NCBI GenBank assembly: GCA_020072765.1
Contig: JAIQGD010000019.1
Span: forward strand, 1 to 33,943
DNA: 33,943 nucleotides
Source of the DNA: Terriglobia bacterium
GTDB taxonomy: Bacteria; Acidobacteriota; Terriglobia; Acidiferrales; UBA7541
Direction: 5' to 3'
Part shown: piece by piece, positions 31,446-33,943 of the stretch
Position numbering within the stretch: position 1 is the stretch's first letter
Layout of the letters: every line of letters starts with the position of its first letter
Notes under the pieces: generated by a model
Told to the model about the DNA's origin: nothing
Databases searched by the model: none
The model's input: the letters and a program-made list of their open reading frames with translations, nothing else
Program-made: the position numbers and the translations under genes

Positions 31446-33455
31446 ATGAAAGCAAAAGCGAGAGAGTCCGGGATTTCTTTTGTGCGATTTCTAGCTGCGC
31501 TGGCGGGCTTGCGGCCTGGCGAATTCGGAGCCACCTCGGGCCAAAAGAAGCCCTGCCTGCGGGGGATTAGGCCAGCGGCAGCAAGCGCTGCACTCGCACT
31601 GTTACTTCTTGCAGCCACGGCGCTCTGGACTCGACCAGCGCTGGCGCAGACTGTCCTCACGCCTCAGCCCGGCCCGGCGCTCGCCATCACTTCCGTGCCC
31701 GTCAACACCATCTATCCCGGCGATCATTACGACCCGCACGTGGACGGCAACTGGGTCGTCTACACCTCAGACATCGAGATTCACTACTACGATTTGGGGA
31801 CCGGTACGGATGCCGGCATCCCGATGGACACATCGCTTCAGGATTTATTGAGTGATGTTCAGGGCGGGAGGATCGTCTACAGCAGAGTGCTCCCAGACGG
31901 CACGGTTGCCATAATGCTCTTCGACATCACCAGCGGAACGCGGACGGAAATCGACCCTCAGCCCGGCCACACGCGCTTTAGCGCCAAGATTGGCGGCGAC
32001 ACGATTGTGTATGTGGACTCGAACTTGGCGACCGGGGGCGAAGTCATCGTTTACGATCTGCCAACGAAAACCCCAACGCGGCTTACCAACGATTTGGAGA
32101 TCGATCAAAATCCCAGGCTCTCTCGAGATGGAAACACGCTGGTCTGGGAGCACTGTCAGAGCACTGGCACTCTGTGTGACATCTGGCAGGCGGTGAAGTC
32201 GAATGGAACGTGGACGGTCAGCGTGGCCAGCAACGATCCTTCTCACGAAGAATTCCCTGACACCAACGGTAACCTGATTGTCTATGACTCGGATCGCCCG
32301 AATGGCGCCGGCGACATCTTCTACCGGCCGGTCAGCGGCGGGACGGAGACTCAGATTCAACTGCCGGGGATTCAGATCAACCCCAAGATAGCCGGCAGCT
32401 ACGTCGTCTTCGAGAGTCGCAATGGCGGCCTCGGCGACATTTTTCTCTACGACATCCTCGCTAATCAATTTTATAACCTCACCAACACAAGTTCTCTCAA
32501 CGAGGAACTCGACACCCTCACGCTCCTTCCTTCGGGCGAGGTGATCGTCGTCTACGACTCGGATGAACACGGCACCACTAATCGATCGGTTCACGCCTTG
32601 CGCTTTATGGGACCGTCCTCGGCTCCGAACCAACCGCCCGCGCCGGCGATCGTTTCGTCTCCCGCAAACCCCACGAATCTGGCCTCCGCGTACTTTACGT
32701 ACTCCGACAGCGAAAGCGGCGTGACCTTCCAGTGCAGCCTCGACGGGCAGGCGTTTTCGCCGTGCGCCAGCTCCGGTGTGAACTACACGGTTGCTGACGG
32801 CTCGCACACCTTTGCCGTCAAAGCCGTGGATAGCTTGGGGACGGCCAGCGTTCCGGCGTCCGATGCATGGGTTGTGGACACGGTGCCGCCTTCCATTTCC
32901 ATTGTTGCCCCGGCAAACAACGCCAGCTACGTCCTCAACAGTTCACTCCATGCGACGTACTCCTGCACGGACAGCGGCACAGGCGTCGCGGCGTGCGCGG
33001 GAACCGCGGCCAACGGCGCGGCGATAAGCACCGCTTCCGCTGGAGCAATGAGCTTCACCGTGAACGCCAGTGACAACGCGGGGAATACCGCGAGCCAGAG
33101 CGTGAGCTATGCCATCAGCTATAACGTCTGCCTGCTCTATGACCCCACCAAGGCAAGGAAGAGCGGCAGCACCTATCCGATCCAGATTCAGCTCTGTGAT
33201 GCAGCCGGCCACAATGTTTCCTCCTCGGGAATCATCGTTCAGGCCCTGTCCGTGACCAGGCTGACCACCAATGCGCCGGGAGTCCTGGATGACGCTGGCA
33301 ACTCCAATCCTGACTTCGATTTCCGCTACGATTCCGGCCTCGGCGGCTACATCTTCAACCTAAAGACGACCGGCTTTTCAACCGGCACCTACAACCTGAA
33401 CTTCAGCGCCGGTTCCGATCCGGTAGTCCATTCGGCTCCCTTCCAAATCAAATAG
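31446..33455 (+). CDS. secreted beta-propeller (TolB/PD40-like) protein with Ig-like and C-terminal domains
   Basis: This 669-aa protein has ATG at 31446 after GGAGG. An unusually long N-region leads to the signal helix at about 40-68 (LALLLLAATALWTRPALAQ). Residues 75-400 form repeated WVVYTSD-, RIVYSR-, TLVWEH-, LIVYDSDRPN- and YVVFESR-type blades, as in TolB/PD40 propellers. Residues 405-560 are two Ig-like or bacterial cell-surface modules (FQCSLDGQAFSPC; ISIVAPANNASYVLNS). The final 110 residues (CLLYDPTKARKSGSTYPI to the end) are a domain I associate with acidobacterial exported proteins. No enzyme motif is seen; binding or adhesion at the cell surface is likely. Direct repeats R2a and R2b bracket the gene. 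Confidence 0.88.
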   Translation: MKAKARESGISFVRFLAALAGLRPGEFGATSGQKKPCLRGIRPAAASAALALLLLAATALWTRPALAQTVLTPQPGPALAITSVPVNTIYPGDHYDPHVDGNWVVYTSDIEIHYYDLGTGTDAGIPMDTSLQDLLSDVQGGRIVYSRVLPDGTVAIMLFDITSGTRTEIDPQPGHTRFSAKIGGDTIVYVDSNLATGGEVIVYDLPTKTPTRLTNDLEIDQNPRLSRDGNTLVWEHCQSTGTLCDIWQAVKSNGTWTVSVASNDPSHEEFPDTNGNLIVYDSDRPNGAGDIFYRPVSGGTETQIQLPGIQINPKIAGSYVVFESRNGGLGDIFLYDILANQFYNLTNTSSLNEELDTLTLLPSGEVIVVYDSDEHGTTNRSVHALRFMGPSSAPNQPPAPAIVSSPANPTNLASAYFTYSDSESGVTFQCSLDGQAFSPCASSGVNYTVADGSHTFAVKAVDSLGTASVPASDAWVVDTVPPSISIVAPANNASYVLNSSLHATYSCTDSGTGVAACAGTAANGAAISTASAGAMSFTVNASDNAGNTASQSVSYAISYNVCLLYDPTKARKSGSTYPIQIQLCDAAGHNVSSSGIIVQALSVTRLTTNAPGVLDDAGNSNPDFDFRYDSGLGGYIFNLKTTGFSTGTYNLNFSAGSDPVVHSAPFQIK

Positions 33456-33513
33456 AAAGGCTCCGTTTCACCCGTGAACGAGGGAATCGCAAGGCCGGAC
33501 TGGTTGCAGCACC

Positions 33514-33634
33514 GCGGCATCCAGGTCCACCCCGAAGGGGCCGGGGACAGTCACCGTGACGTTAACGTCGGGAGCGATTTCGAAGACGACGACGATCAAC
33601 AGTAACGTGAAATGACTTGCGATGTCCGGGCGGT
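33514..33634 (+). repeat. repeat R2, copy b
   Basis: This is the same length and orientation as R2a (121 bp), with about a dozen differences by eye. It begins 58 bp after the stop of the propeller gene. Confidence 0.9.
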
Positions 33635-33783
33635 TTGCTCCGGCGAGTGGCTGCCATCGAATTTGCCGTCGCATCGCGCTCCGCCGGCGGGTGTCAAAGT
33701 TGGCAATCCGCCCGCGTTCTACGAAATTATCCCGCAGTAGTGTGACGTGCCTTTGTGTCCCACGAAAGGGCGACAATGCGGAT

Positions 33784-33926
33784 TGGTCGTGCCACGGCAC
33801 GGCTCCAGACGCACTTCGAAGCGTTCGTGATTCCCTGCCTGTTCGCAAACTATTTTGCGGTTCGGTGAGCCATTTGGCCCCGCGTTTCCGCATGTGCAGG
33901 GCAAAGAGGCCGGAGCGAGCCAACTT
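33784..33926 (+). repeat. repeat R1, copy b
   Basis: About 143 bp, same orientation as R1a. The leading inverted repeat is kept as CGTGCC-AC-GGCACG (33788-33801), with only its two central bases not palindromic. The strongest block is GTTCGCAAACTATTTTGCGG followed by TTCGGTGAGCCA. Confidence 0.85.
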
Positions 33927-33943
33927 TCCGCGCCACAGTGGGC

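Larger units (their letters stand above)
33456..33943. other. gene-free end of the window with repeats R2b and R1b
   Basis: R2b (33514-33634) is followed by 149 bp without recognisable features, then R1b (33784-33926). A 151-codon open frame on the minus strand crosses both repeats but is judged spurious. The window ends just after R1b, so what follows is unknown. Confidence 0.6.

Noticed and set aside
31154-31660. 168-codon minus-strand frame across R2a and the start of the propeller gene
   Set aside because: It overlaps a real secreted-protein gene. The R2-derived peptide (VTVTVPGPFGVD) recurs at 33514, but most differences between copies change amino acids, and the R1 and R2 frames are joined differently in the two loci.
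33468-33923. 151-codon minus-strand frame across R1b and R2b
   Set aside because: Frame continuity is not conserved with the other R1/R2 locus, so the repeats are better explained as non-coding DNA.

Overview
The window is a high-GC bacterial chromosome segment, most likely from an Acidobacteriota genome. That assignment is inference from three things: an ECF sigma factor overlapping a TPR-type serine/threonine kinase, many long secreted proteins with alanine-glutamine (AQ-type) signal cleavage sites, and a secreted beta-propeller with a C-terminal domain I associate with that phylum. No 16S gene or other phylogenetic marker is present.

Layout. (1) Positions 1-3457: a left-truncated NAD(P)-binding dehydrogenase of the diaminopentanoate dehydrogenase/dihydrodipicolinate reductase type (-), an 88-aa protein resembling eukaryotic/archaeal ribosomal protein eL13 (-), the tRNA thiouridylase thiI (+) and a glycine-rich RRM RNA-binding protein (-). 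(2) Positions 3949-12864: a complete arginine operon on the minus strand, argR-C-B-D-F-G-H-A-J. Nearly every junction is a 4-bp stop/start overlap. A near-consensus promoter precedes argR, with two palindromic candidate ARG boxes over and just after its -10. (3) Positions 13200-17090 (+): a translationally coupled trio of YaiO-like outer-membrane barrel with TPRs, membrane-anchored HEAT-repeat protein and processive family-2 glycosyltransferase. This looks like an envelope polysaccharide synthesis/export unit.

(4) Positions 17423-23894: tRNA-Val(GAC) followed by what looks like an integration hot spot. The 3' end of the tRNA is repeated at 17545-17579 (35/35) and 23777-23828 (50/52). Paired 10-bp repeats with exact 14-bp period lie beside the two partial copies and once between them. 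The roughly 6.2 kb inside carries three secreted-protein genes: two unrecognised TPR-type proteins, transcribed divergently, and a CapA-like metallophosphatase relative. No integrase is visible.

(5) Positions 23964-27538 (-): an ECF sigma factor with a TTGACA-N17-TATGAT promoter, overlapping a 977-aa kinase/TPR receptor-like protein. (6) Positions 27585-33943 (+): three large secreted or membrane-anchored proteins of mostly unknown function, separated by two families of non-coding direct repeats (called R1 and R2 here). The repeats bracket the genes like cassettes.

The left half is housekeeping metabolism. The right half is accessory, envelope-directed material with the most unusual structure.
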